Below, one piece after another: positions 10,991 to 22,641 of a DNA stretch of 64,000 nucleotides. The position numbers and the translations under genes were made by a program. This DNA is from Knoxdaviesia capensis (lineage: Eukaryota; Ascomycota; Sordariomycetes; Microascales; Gondwanamycetaceae): NCBI GenBank assembly GCA_001510575.1, contig LNGK01000010.1, positions 1,301,825 through 1,365,824 on the forward strand, written 5' to 3'. How positions within the stretch are numbered: position 1 is the stretch's first letter; each line of letters opens with the position of its first letter. Under the pieces are notes generated by a model. The model worked only from the letters and a program-made list of their open reading frames with translations, was not told the DNA's origin and ran no database searches.

Positions 10991-12511
10991 AAAAACCCAC
11001 ACGCCCCCATAGGTTCCCCCCTCCGCTCGCTCACCCTCTGCCCCCCCCCGTTCAATTTTCTTTATTGCGGCCCAGTCCAATCTACCCAGACCGAGGGAAC
11101 TTTTTGATCCCTCCCCCTTCCCGCCTTTGCGCAATCGTAAGTCGCCGCTGCTGGATCTTTTTTTTCTTTCTTGCTGTGTGTCTCGTCAGGCGCGCTGTGC
11201 GCTGTGAGCTCTTTCGAGCAATTGACACGACAGGACTGCCTGTTGTCGGGCGGTGGGCAATTTCATGGGGTTCTGGGGTTCGGAGCTGAATGTGCTGTGT
11301 TGGGCCTGTGAGAGCGGGTTCTGTACAGTACCTCGTTTGATCGTGTGTATCTGCGAGAAAAAAGAAAAACAAAGAAAAAGAAAAGCTAGCATCTGCCTCT
11401 CTCATCCCCACGTGCAGCCTCTCATTCGTTCTAGAAGCACCCAAGCCTTCGTTTTCCTAGAACGGCCTTCATTTCGGGAACCATCACACTTACGAGAACA
11501 TAAACCAGCGTCCCGTGTCCAGTCGTTGGCGCTGTTGCCACCACGGCCTCTGCAGGCTTTGCACAAGGAGGAAATTCAGAAATCCCAGGCGCCATTTGTT
11601 TACGAACAACCAAGACCAGCGAGTAAGCGTCCCTTACTTATACAGCAGACAATATCGCGGTTCTGGTATTTTTGTTGTGAGATCCTTTGGTCAAGTCCGG
11701 GCCCCTCGTCGGTGGGCGGACGAACGTTGCAAGATCGCATTCCAAGATTTCCTGGGACACAAAACAGGCAACCAAGGTGTAAGTAAATGTGCATATAATA
11801 CCTCGCCGTTGTCCCAGGTGTGAGAGAACCCAAGTCTCACGCTTTGTTTGCCCCCGAGAGGGGAGAGGCGGTTGACGGTTCTCGAAGAACGTATTCGCCC
11901 GGTCCAGGGAGTCTGCGCCGGGGTTTCTGCCGGTTGTGGAACATACAGATTTCTTACGAGGACACCATAGATGGAGATGTTCACACCGATGTGCAATCCC
12001 AGGTGAGACACAACTGCGTCACCAGACCTGGCCAATTGGCACTCAAGACTCTGGGGCCAGAGCAAACGTCTCGGGGGTTCTTTGAAGACACGGTCACCTG
12101 CTTTCTCTGCGTCAGATACTGCGAACATTGAATGGCATACAGACATTATTGCCCAACACAGCAAGAACTAATTCGAAGAGAGATTGCATTCTGGCATGGC
12201 ATTTCCAACCTGACACGGCTGAGATTTGGAATACATGATGATACGCTAATCGATCCGTCCTCCCCCTATTGAAAGCGGCAGAAATATCCAACATACATAC
12301 AGGAAACGGCAGCAACACAGAACAAGAGAGAGGAGAAAAAGGAGACGGGGTTCCGAGAAGACGGAGGCCAGGGTGGGATTAAGAAAAACATTGGAAACTG
12401 AAGGAAAGAAAAAAGAACAAGACAAGCTATGAACACCTAGAACGAAGAAAGAGGACGAAACGAGCGAGAGGGAAATCGATTCCAGCCTCTCGGCTCCAGA
12501 GGAGAGAGGGA

Positions 12512-13611
12512 CTACTTGGCATCGGGGAACTCGAGACCCTTGTAGCCCTTGGGGCTCAACACCACGTTGTACTCCAGCTCCAGGGTGGCCTTGGGGTCGC
12601 CCTCCAGCGGCTTGAAGTCGACGACGAGGTCAGACTTGACGGCGAACACGGTGTCGGTGCCCAGCCACGGGTCGTCGGACGGGTACAGCTGGGTGGTGCA
12701 GCCCTTGTAGTCGTCGTGGGTGACCATGATGTGGATGTGGGCGGGGCGCATGGGGTGGCGGTCCAGCAGGTTGATGAGCTGGAAGGCGGGCCCGTCGGTG
12801 GGCAGCGAGTAGGCGGTGGGGTGGTAGCAGTACAGCGAGTACTTGCCGTCGGCGTCGGCGCGGAACTTGCCGCGCAGGTTGTTGGGCTCCTGGTTGTCCG
12901 GGTCCTGGAAGTCGTACTTGCCGTTGGCCGACGCCTGCCAGATGTCGAACACGGCGCCGGGGATGGGCGCGCCGGTCAGCAGGTCGGTGATGGTGCCGTG
13001 CATCAGGCACACGCGGCCGTCCGGGTTGGGGTTCTGGATGATCGAGGCGCCGAGCTCGCGGAACGGCGCGTGCGGCGACCAGAAGGGGCCGAGGATCGAC
13101 GACGACGTCGGGTCGATGTCGCCCTCGGCGATGACCTTGTTGGCGATTTCGTCGACGAGGCTGGAAGGGGGGGAAGTGGGTGTTAGTGGGGTTGTTCAAG
13201 CGCGCGGGAGGAAAAAAAAAAAAAAAAACCGCCCCCAAAAAGACCTGCTCACCTCTCAAGTCCCAGCACATCCGACACGCGGTGGGCCTCGTTGCGGATC
13301 TTGGTCGAGGTCTGGCCGATGTAGTTCACAAAGTGCACGCCGGCCATCCACTCGTCGTTGGTCAGCTCGACCTCGCGGGCAAAGTCGTGCAGGTGGCGGA
13401 TCAGCGAGCTGAAGAGCACGCGGTTGCGCTCGGTGACGTTGGGCCCCATGGTGTCGATGACGTGCTGGGTGAAGTCCGGGTCCCAGCGGTCGGTGCGCTT
13501 GCGCTCGGCGGAGGAGGTGGCGTCGCCCATGGTGAGGAGCAGGTTGGGGGAGGATTGGCGCGGGGAGAAGAGGGAGAAGAAGGGCGCGAAGATGGCGGCG
13601 AGGAAGCTCAT
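12512..13611 (-). CDS. Intradiol ring-cleavage dioxygenase (catechol or hydroxyquinol 1,2-dioxygenase)
   Basis: Fe(III) enzyme cleaving a catechol-type ring between its hydroxyls to a cis,cis-muconate. Exons on the minus strand are 13611-13253 and 13160-12512 (335 aa); the junction restores GLESLVDEIANK. The N-terminal dioxygenase_N domain is clear (TMGPNVTERNRVLFSSLI, then NYIGQTSTKIRNEAHRVSDV). Expected metal ligands are Tyr about 201 (GKYDFQDP), Tyr about 236 (PTAYSLPTDGP) and His about 260 and 262 (RPAHIHIMV), with the 35/24/2 spacing of the family. An internal ATG at 13530 (MGDATSSAERK) may be the true start, because the first 27 residues are hydrophobic and unlike cytosolic relatives. 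It lies divergent from the muconate cyclase gene 4 kb away. Substrate cannot be fixed from sequence. Confidence 0.9.
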
Positions 13612-13810
13612 TTAAAAAGAAAAGAAAAATGGAAGAAAAAACCCGAGAAAAATGGGCACGGAGGGCGACAATCTGGAGGGATGATGGAGGGGACGAAGAA
13701 AGGAAGAAGAGCAGGATGATTGTGGTTTCTGGCGATGCGGAGATAGCGGGGCCTTAGTCAGGAAGAAGTTTGATGATGGTGGAAGAAAAGAGGAAGGAGG
13801 AGGAATGGAA

Positions 13811-13857
13811 GAGGAAGAAGAAGAAGAAGAAGAAGAAGAAGAAGAAGAAGAAGAAGG
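13811..13857. repeat. (GAA)n/(TTC)n microsatellite
   Basis: About 15 AAG/GAA units lie 200-250 nt upstream of the dioxygenase start, reading TTC on its coding strand. Confidence 0.95.
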
Positions 13858-14626
13858 ATGTTCTAGAAGTATGGAAGAGAGAAAGTCAACAGAACGAAGA
13901 GAAGATGAAAAGGAAAAAAAAAAGAAAACCACAATGTCCGGGGAGACGGGACGAGGCTACTTATAATACCTCCGCCAACAGCCGACAACAGGAAACGAAA
14001 GGTGAAGCTCACCAAGCTTATTCGTCTCCCTAAGCCGAATAGTAAGTCAGTAGCTCGCGCATTGGAATTGCCTTTGGCACGTAAGGCCACTTTTTCTCTT
14101 GAGTTACCCGGAAAATACTCCCGATGGGAAAACCAAGGGCCCGCCTAGTCATGTGCGGACGGTTTTTTTTAGGACGAGTGTCGGTTTTTTTTTTTTTTTT
14201 TTTGCCTTCGTCCTTTTTCTGGTGCTGGGGAATCCGAGTCCGGCCGTGGATCCGGCATCTGTTGGCCCTTTGGGGACGGTACATGTATCTGGCACTCGAC
14301 AGCTTGGTCCTGGTCGCTGGAGATTCCGCCCGCCGTATGTGCGGAAGTGTATCTACATGTCTCCTATCCAGTCTGTCTGTCGATTTCTCTTTTGCTTCAT
14401 GTTTGAGATCTCTCGCATGTGAGTCTGTGATCTGTGAATACTCGCTGCTGGACTCGGGGGCCAGAGAGAGACAAAAACACACACACGTCCAATCTGCATC
14501 TCCAGCAGCATTCTCCATTGCCGTCACTCCCACCCGGGACTTCGACAAGCCCACACCAAAAAAATAGAATAAAGACGAAGGCGGGGGAACGGCCATGGTG
14601 GGGTGGGCAGCATCTGGACCAGGGGG

Positions 14627-14646
14627 ACACACACACACACACACAC
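14627..14646. repeat. (AC)n microsatellite
   Basis: Ten AC units in the gene-free spacer between dioxygenase and cyclase. Confidence 0.95.
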
Positions 14647-14923
14647 GCAGAGCCAATGAGAAGCCCGTTGATTTTCTTGATGCCTTTGGGAGGGGGGGGA
14701 ATACCCCACACACCGTAGACTCGCATTCAGAGCTCTTTCGCCCCCCCCAGAGACGGCCAAAACGCCGGGATGGCTCCCGCGAGGAGCGAGTGCGGTGGTG
14801 GGTGTGATGTGTGTGTGTGTCTTGACAACCGCGTTCTCTTGGGACTCAAGTCTCGAGATATACGATGCCCGTACCTGGTCTCTCTGGATTACATATTCGG
14901 GGATAAAGGCCGACTCCCACAGG

Positions 14924-14949
14924 CCTCTCTCTCTCTCTCTCTCTCTCTC
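14924..14949. repeat. (CT)n microsatellite
   Basis: About 13 CT units in the gene-free spacer between dioxygenase and cyclase. Confidence 0.95.
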
Positions 14950-17583
14950 CACATCGCTCGTCCCCGCCATAAAGCCCTGGGACAGAGGGCCCTGGACCTG
15001 AGGGAAAGCGAGCGAGCGTAAACCCCGCAAACTGCTTGGTTTAGCACGATCTTGGGACGCGGATTTGCGCCACCAAAACTCGCAGTGGTTGTTGCAGGGG
15101 GGCGAAAAAAAAGCAGATAGCCTTTGGTGGTTTTTTTTGGGGGGGGGCGTTTAATCTTTTGGTTTTTATTTCCCGTGCTTCGTTCGGCGACGAGACTCGG
15201 CACATGGAAAACCCACATTTTCTCTTTTTTGTCTGTCTTCTTCGGTCGAGTTCTGGCTGCTGGCTGGGGGTCAAGCACAAACAGTCCCGCCAAAGGGGCA
15301 CCCAGCTTGCAATATCTCGACTAATGATTTGCGTATCTGGCCGGTACTGGTCATCCGCAGCTCACAAGATCTGCAGCAGATTCGTCTGGAACAGCAGCAC
15401 TTGGAGATCTCTCCCGCCAGACTGATACAAGCAAACACACACCCTCCTCTCTGTGTCTCTGTGAGCGGCTGTCTAACACACCCAGATGTGCAGTGATGTC
15501 ACCTTTGGCCCGTATCACAGGCCCTCAATGCCTGCTCCTTTCCCCCGTTGGCGGTCCTCCCCCCCATGCCCGCAATCAAGCGCAAAACCCTGGCTGGTTC
15601 CATGTCCACTGGCCTCGTTGCGCATCAGCTCTCGCGGCATGTCCTGCTTCCCGTGTGCATTACCGTCTCTCGTACCGGTGCCAGCCCGGCCATCTGCCAT
15701 CTGGGAGAGACGGCAAAAAACATGGACACCCGAACCAGGCCGTTCCCCGGTTTTTATCGTACGACTCAAACGCTCTCCCGGAGACGCTCGTCGGCATGCC
15801 GGAGACGTGTGTATGTGTGTAGGTGTGTGTGTTGTGATGCGATGTTATGCTTGCTTTGGGCAAGCCCGCTGCAAGTACCGCTGACACTCGGACTGCTGGC
15901 CATAGGCCACACCGAGTCGTAGGGGGTTTTTATTTTCATTATTTAGTAATTTTCTTTTTCCTTCTCTCGTCCCCTTTTCGTCCCCGTAGCCCTGAATTGG
16001 AGCTTCTAGCCGGATTCTGGAGGGCTGTTCTCGTTAGCCAGGGTCCGACGGTTTCTTAGACTGTTGCAGAGCCTCCAGCATCCTTTTTTTTTTTTTTTTC
16101 ATCTACCCATCCTCGACTGCCGGTCTACGCACGTTCACCTTTTTGTCCCGAGACTAGGTTCCAGGCCGGATGGCCCTGGCACGAGTCACATGGCCCGTCT
16201 GGGGTTCAGGCATGAGCTGATTGTTAATTGATTTTCTATTTTCTGGTGAAAGGGGGGCAAGCGCCCGTCGAAGTATGTTCGTCGTTGGCAAGAACCTCGC
16301 GCCTGTGCTTGCCGGAGTGGCTTCATCTCCGGGAGAGCCCGGACCTGTGGGGATCCCGAGAGGCTGCCGTCTCCGGGCAGGGTGGTGAGATCAGAACGCA
16401 GCACCGGTTGTCTTCTCTCTCGAATTCTGTCGCTTGACAACAGCTGCCACGCCTCTCTCCCACCTTTGCCGTCGAATCTGCACGCAGGACGCCTCCTGTG
16501 GACGGTGAGAGTTGATGGCCTATGCCGTGGCTTTCCATATCGTAGTGTATGCAACACAGTCCGGGGGGGCCTTTCCGGGTGTCACCACTGCACGCGGATG
16601 AAAACAGAAAAAAGAAATAAAAGAAATAAAAAGAAAAGGGTTGAGCCTCAATCCGGCTTCTCACTTGCTGGTCCGCGTTCCGACGGCTGTACCGAGTTGA
16701 TGGGAAATAATCTAGACAGCTTGATGCCGGTGAATCGTGGTTGAGATGCAAGGCAGCTGCTATCTCCGAGGCATCTACAGTACTGTACTACAGTACAGTT
16801 GGGGCAGTGCCGTTTAGGGGTGGCCTGAATGAAATAGCGACCAAGCCCGCTGGACTATAGCACACTACCGCTATAACTCACTCCACTCACCACTCCCGGC
16901 CCAGCTTCCGCTTCCCGAATTGACTGCCGATCAGAACCGCCGCCAATAAAACCTGCGGCTCTTACACACCACGCTTCCCCGTCTTTTTTCCCCCCCACAC
17001 ACACTCCCCACACAACTTATCGGGTTCCATGTCTCGCTCCTTTGTTTACTCCCCGACTCTGTGCTTCTATTAGAACTTTGGTTTCGTCATGCAAGTGTTC
17101 ACATGCTCCTTCTTGTCCATGTAGCTTTGAGCCCAATCCAACCCGCTTCGGCCACCGAAACCGCGCCCCTCCAAGTCACAGCCTCAGAACAGCTCCCGAG
17201 AATCGGCCCCGAGACGCAGCGTCCTCTGCACACAAGAACCATCATCACGCTATCTTTTATGATCTGATTTCCTCTCTGCTGCTGCTCATGAAAACCCTCC
17301 TTGGTCGCACACCTCGACGTTTCTCTGCCGTAGGTCCTCTCCCCGTGTTTCACACCTGCCTGTTTGCCTGGCCACCACAGCGCGTTGCACCGCATATCAA
17401 GCCCTTCCGGAGCTGCTTCGGTTCAGCTTCCGGGCTTTGTGTAGCTGTGGCCGTTTTGCCTGCCCCAACCGGCTTGCCTGCTGATACTCGGCTGTCCTCC
17501 AATAGACTCAAATCCGGCCTCACACCACCAGACCGCGCACACGCCCCCAGCTGCGTCACTTTGCTCACTCGCCACACTGCAAC

Positions 17584-18898
17584 ATGCCCGTCCACCACCT
17601 GATGGTCGGCACCTGGACGCCCCCGGGTGCCATATTCACCGTGGCCTTTGACGACGAGAAGCTGGAGCTGACCCTGGTGAAGCGCACGGAGATCCCCGAG
17701 GACGAGCCGATCTCGTGGATGACCTTCAGCGTGAGTCTCTCGCCACGGAAGGATTGCCGAAACGAGGCTGCAGAGGCTTGAGAGAGAGAGAGAGAGAGTA
17801 TGGCTGACACCCGCTGTGAGAGTTGCGTGCCCGGATCCTGCAGCATGACAAGAAGAACATCTACGGCGCCGCCATGAAGAAGTGGTCCAGCTTCGCCGTC
17901 AAGAGCCCGACCGAGATTGTGCACGAGGTGTCGCACCCCATGCTCCACCATCGTACGTCCACTCCCCTCCCCCCGTCCGTCGTCCTTCCGCCCGCCATCC
18001 AGCCCTCAGATAACAAATAACCCGCCTCCTTTCAATTTCTGACTCCCCCCCCCCAGCCATGGCCAGCTCCGCCGAAACCAACACCCGCGCAATCTTCCTC
18101 CTCGCCGCCCGACAGCCGCCCTACGCCGTGTACTGCAACCCGTTCTACAACCACGCCGGCGCCGGCAGCGTGTTCGCCGTGTCGCCCACCGGCGCCCTCG
18201 CCACCAACGTGCAGAACTACGCCTACCAGCCCGACACCGGCATCCACGGCATGGTGTTCGACGCCGCCGAGACCTACCTGTACTCGGCCGACCTGAAGGC
18301 CAACAAGCTGTGGGTGCACCGCAAAGACCCCGCCGACCCCGCCGGCGCGAACCTGGTGCTCGTCGGCGCCGTCGACGCGCCCGACCCGCGCGACCACCCG
18401 CGCTGGGTCGCCCTGCACCCCGCCGGCACCTTCCTGTACGCGCTCATGGAGAAGGGCAACCGCCTGTGCGAGTACGCCGTCGACCCGGACACCCACATGC
18501 CCGTGTACACCGGCCGCGCGTTCCCGCTGGTCCCGCCGGGCATCCCGAACCGCTGGACCATGTACCGCGCCGACGTGTGCGCGCTGACGTGCGACGGCCG
18601 CTACCTGTTCGCGTCCAGCCGCGCCAACGACTTCGGCCTGACCGGCTACATGGCCGCCTTCAAGCTCGCCGACGACGGCGCCATTGCCCGCCAGATCTGC
18701 CTCAACCCGACCCCCACGTCCGGCGGCCACAGCAACGCCGTTGCCCCCGCCGACTTCTCCAGCGAGTGGGTCGCCATCACCGACGACCAGGAGGGCTGGA
18801 TCGAGATGTACCGGTGGCAGGACGAGTTCTTCGCCCGCGTGGCGCGGCTGCGCATTCCCGAGCCTGGCTTTGGCATGAACGCGATATGGTACGACTGA
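17584..18898 (+). CDS. Carboxy-cis,cis-muconate cyclase (3-carboxymuconate lactonizing enzyme)
   Basis: Fungal beta-ketoadipate pathway enzyme, a seven-bladed propeller of the lactonase family, converting 3-carboxy-cis,cis-muconate to 3-carboxymuconolactone. Exons are 17584-17730, 17844-17952 and 18057-18898 (365 aa), the normal family length. Recognisable segments are MPVHHLMVGTWTPPGAIFTV at the N-terminus, HEVSHPMLHH spanning exon 2, ETNTRAIFLLAARQPPYAVY, DTGIHGMVFDAAETYLYSAD, HPRWVALHPAGTFLYAL and GGHSNAV. Intron 1 carries a GA microsatellite and intron 2 ends in a run of C before CAG. Related fungal enzymes act on unsubstituted muconate, so the exact substrate is open. The neighbouring divergent intradiol dioxygenase would supply a muconate. 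Confidence 0.92.
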
Positions 18899-19593
18899 TT
18901 TTCGGGGTATAGATGTGTGGGGGATTCTTTTTCTGTTTGCTTGCGTTCTCAGATATCACCAACTCGGCTGTGCTTCAAGCTTTTCGTTGCCGTTGTCTCT
19001 TCGTAGCCTGCAAACGCGGGGGAGGGTTCGCGTCGACTGTAACCCTAGTAGTCTTTCTGTAACCCTAGGTCTTTCGGTAACCCTAAGGGGACGCGGGGCA
19101 TTGCACCCGCCCAATCACACGCAGCCATTCTTCCCCACACCAACGCGTCGACTGGCGCCATCACGTGACTACACGTCTTGGCCGTCCCAAACCCTAAACG
19201 CGCGTGTTTGCCTAGAACAGCAGCCAAAACGCGCGAAAAGCGTTCTGCAGAGATGTTCCACGCGTTTCTAATGCCACTTTAATTGACCTTACATTTTTTT
19301 TCCCTTTTCTGTTTTTCCTCCCACACAATTTCTGACGTGGTTTCTCCTCCGGACTACTTACTACTGTATCTACTGTTGTTTCTGTGTCCTACGACTGCTT
19401 ACGATTTGACGATTTCCTCCCTCTTCCTCGCTTGATCCAGTTACCTTGTTCTTTCGTTCACGGTTCATGCTCCTTTAACTTTGCCGGAGCCAATCGCACT
19501 GAGCACGACCAACTTCATCATCCTCACCACCCATATTTTCTCGATCTTGTGGCAAACTGCTGTCTGCTACACACACACTCAGAGTTGCCAGCC
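18899..19593 (+). promoter_or_regulatory. Upstream region of the BRCT-protein gene with telobox-like and ACGCGT motifs
   Basis: The segment separates the cyclase stop from the BRCT gene start. At 19041, 19061 and 19079 lie three copies of GTAACCCTA spaced 18-20 nt, each followed by a TCTTTC-like stretch, and a further AACCCTAAA lies at 19190. Two ACGCGT boxes occur at about 19143 and 19260, with CGCGCG/GCGCGAAA sequence between them and a TCACGTGAC E-box at about 19160. ACGCGT is the MluI cell-cycle box bound by MBF in yeasts. Occupancy in this fungus is inference. Confidence 0.55.
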
Positions 19594-22500
19594 ATGGCTG
19601 CGTCCAAAGACGTGTTCTCACAGTGCGCGTTCGCATTTGTGCCCAGCTCGAGTCTGGTCCCGAAGAAGATCGCCGAGGTATATACACCCGCCGCCGCCGC
19701 CCCCGCGCCCCCCGGGCTCCGTTTCCCGCCGGCCGACTCCAGCCCGTCCGTTGCCATGGTACTAACCCCCGACTCCCGCAGCTCTCGGAAATCGTCCGCG
19801 CGAACGGCGGCCAAGTCTGCGAGCCGCGCACCGACGGCACGGTGGCCATGGAGGACGTGACCCACATCATCTCGAACACCATCGACTTCCCGCAGTACAC
19901 CGAGGCGCAGGCCTTCATGATCCCCGTGGTGGCCCACACGTGGATCCAGATCTCGCTGCACCGCCGCAAGCTCGCCCAGGTGCGGCCGTACTCGCCCGAC
20001 CCGCGCATGATCTTCTCGTCGGTCGTCATCACCTGTGCCGGCCTGCCGGTCATGGACCGCGAGAGCATCATCGGCGCCACTATGGCTATGGGCGGTACCG
20101 AGTCGAGAGATCTCTCGCGGCTGACCACCCATATCTGCGCGCTGTCGTACGACGATCCGCTTGTCAAGGCGGCGAAGGACAAGGGCCACAAGGCCAAGGT
20201 TGTTCTTCCGCATTGGTACTGTTCTGTTCAGCCTATCTTCCCGTCTGCCGAAATTCACATGGTCAATTCTCCTAACAATGATCATATTTGTCTTTTGGTA
20301 ACACAGGTTCGACGACTGCTTCAAGCTGGGCAAGCGCATTGACGAAGGCCCCTACATGCTTCCCGACGCCGAAATCCTTCGAAAACGCCCCGAAGACAGC
20401 ATCGAAATCCCGAGAAGCCAGCACATCGAAGGCGCCACCTCCGCCAACCCGGACAAAATCCCCAACCAGCCCACAGAAGGCACCACGCGACAGCCGCTTA
20501 ATGTGTTCCAGTCGAAGAGAGTCTTCCTTGCTGCCGATCTGACCCTGTCGGACAGTCTGCGTGCCATCCTCGTCGAGATTGTGAAAACGTCGGGCGGAAC
20601 GATGGCCAGCAAAGTCGATAAGTGCGACATGTACGTGGGCCAGTATCGCGACGGCGCCGACTACGTGCGGGCCTCACAGCTCTGCAAGGATGTGGGAAAC
20701 CTGTCGTGGCTTTACTACATCATCACCTACGACACATGGACGTCGCCGCTGCGGCGGCTGCTGCACTACCCGATCCCGCGCAACGGCATCCCCGGCTTCC
20801 AGGACATGCGCATCACGGTGTCGAACTACGGCGGCGAGGCGCGCACGTACCTCGAGAACCTGGTGACGGCGGCCGGCGCCACCTTCACCAAAACGCTGAA
20901 GAGCGACAACACGCACCTGATCACGGCGCGCAAGAACAGCGAGAAGTGCGACGCGGCGGCCGACTGGGGCATCGAGATGGTCAACCACCTGTGGATCGAG
21001 GAGAGCTTCGCCAAGTGCGAGGTGCAGCCGTGCAGCATGGCCAAGTACGTGCACTTCCCGCTGCGCACCAACCTGGGCGAGATCATCGGCCAGACCTTCT
21101 TCGACGAGGCGCGCCTGCGCGAGGTGTACTACCCCGGCGAGCCCGACGCGCTGCCCTCGGACGCGCGGCGTAAGCGCCGCATCCTCGAGGCCGCCCAGGA
21201 GAACGCCGAGCCGCGCGGTCCCGCCGAGGGCATGGTGGTCGGCAGCGACGAGTCGGTGCGCAAGCGGGCGAAGCGGTCCGGACTGCAGGACAGCGACAGC
21301 GGGCCCAGCAGCTCGGGTGCTGCCGCGACCGCCGCCGCCGCCGCAGCCGCAGCCCACGCGGCGGCATTCACCACCCCGGCGCGGCCGACCCGCGGCCGAC
21401 CCGCGGCCGGCGCCCCAACCGGCAAGGAAAACGACACGCCGATGTCGGTGCTCTCGACGGGCAGCCGCAGCGCCAAGAACCGGGCGGTGCAGAACATCCA
21501 CAACCTGGCAGAGGACATTGCGCTGTACCAGAAGGAGATGAAGCGCACGTCGAAGGACGGTGGGGGTCCGTGGGGCGGCAAGCGCGCGGCGGACGAGCTG
21601 GAGAAGTCGCGCGAGGCGGCGGCGGCGCGGGCGGCGGCGGCGGCGGCGTCGGCGCGCAAGCCGAGCCCGGCGACGGGCGGCAGCGCGGGGTCCAAGCGCG
21701 CGGCGTCGGCAGACAACGACGGGAGTAGTGCGAACGGCGACGGTGCAGACGACACGGATGATCCGGACTCGTCGGCATCGCGGCCGGCGCCGGCGAAGAA
21801 GCGCAAGGCGCTGCCGGATGTGCAGTACCGGATCATGCTTACGGGGTTCCAGCGGTGGGCAGGCAATCTGGACAAGGAGGACAAGGAGCGGGTAAGTGAC
21901 ATTCTGCGGGGTCCCATTTTCCGAAGAGATTCCTTTTGGTTTTTTTTTTTTTTTATATATACAGTACATATTGCTAACAACACGGAATACACTAACTAAC
22001 AGGCCAAGCTGCGCAGCCTCGGCATCCGCATCGTCGAAGACGGCCAGCCGTGCGACTACCTCGCAGCGCCGCAGATCCTCCGCACGCTCAAGTTCCTGCG
22101 CACGCTCGCGCGCGGGCCGACAATCATCTCGTCGGCGTACATCGACGCGGTGCTGGACGGCAACAAGCTGCTGGCGCCGGAGGCGTACATGCTGTCGGAC
22201 ACGGTGCAGGAGGCCAAGTTCGGCATGACGCTGGCGACGTCGGTGGCGCGGGCGCGGGCGCACCGCGGGCGGCTGCTCAACAACGTGGTGGTGTACTGCG
22301 CGGAGGCCGTCAAGAACGGCATCGCCACGTACCGGGCGATTGCGCAGGCCAACGGCGCGGTGTGGCGGCAGTACGCCGGGCGCGCGTCGACGATCCGGCC
22401 GACGACGGCCGAGGAGGACGGCGGCGCGCCGCCCGAGCCGGTGTACCTGCTCACGTCGCACTCGCGGGAGGAGCAGCGGCTGTACGCCCGCTTCCGCGAG

Positions 22501-22641
22501 ATGGCCGAGCGCGGCCACATGGTGCCGCGCATTGTGTGCCCCGACTGGCTGATTGACGTGGCGATGAAGCAGGAGGTGGTGTTTGACGAGCGGTACCTGG
22601 TGGAGAACTGGTATGCGGATGCGGATGCGGAGAGCAAGTGA
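19594..22641 (+). CDS. Multi-BRCT DNA-damage scaffold, Brc1/Rtt107 type
   Basis: Exons are 19594-19677, 19782-20215, 20307-21891 and 22003-22641 (913 aa). The exon 2-3 join restores VVLPHWFDDCFKLGKRIDEG, a typical BRCT end. BRCT-like units: residues about 1-90 (HIISNTIDFPQY), 95-185 (MIFSSVVITCAGL to LPHWFDDC), about 225-300 (VFLAADLTLSDSL), and about 310-400 (MRITVSNYGGEARTYLENL to NHLWIEESF). After a low-complexity acidic/Ala linker with a KRKAL basic patch, a C-terminal pair covers about 690-913 (IMLTGFQRW, then VPRIVCPDWLIDVAMK). Brc1 and Rtt107 carry such pairs and bind phosphorylated H2A at stressed replication forks. Length is near that of S. pombe Brc1. PTIP-like naming is an alternative. 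Confidence 0.85.

Larger units (their letters stand above)
7453..12511. other. Gene-free 5 kb block with simple repeats
   Basis: I see no credible gene in this block. It holds the promoter of the secreted nuclease on the left and the 3' flank of the dioxygenase on the right. Contents include a poly-G run with an N, an AT microsatellite, CT-rich stretches (about 7915-7970 and 9500-9520), a telobox-like TTAACCCTAG at 9266-9275, a small direct repeat of GTGTCTTTCTGA near 9930-9960, and a 12-bp minisatellite near 10944. ORFs such as the 199-codon minus-strand one at 9488-10087 show no domain and cross low-complexity DNA, so they were not accepted. Confidence 0.55.
13612..17583. other. Divergent 4 kb spacer between dioxygenase and cyclase genes
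   Basis: No gene is recognisable. The spacer contains a (GAA)n block, poly-T/poly-A runs (about 14186 and 16084), a CA tract, a CT tract, and pyrimidine-rich leader sequence from about 16860 to the cyclase start. Around 16777-16799 there is a short near-palindrome built from ACAGTACTGTACTACAGTAC. Because both flanking genes point outward, regulatory sites for aromatic catabolism could be here, but I recognise no specific activator motif. Confidence 0.5.

Noticed and set aside
13811..13857. Coding poly-Lys/Glu or poly-Ser stretch
   Set aside because: The GAA/TTC repeat gives open frames by chance; no gene context surrounds it.
17042..17602. 186-codon plus-strand ORF just before the cyclase gene
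   Set aside because: It overlaps the cyclase start in another frame and reads through pyrimidine-rich leader sequence; a 5' UTR is the better explanation.
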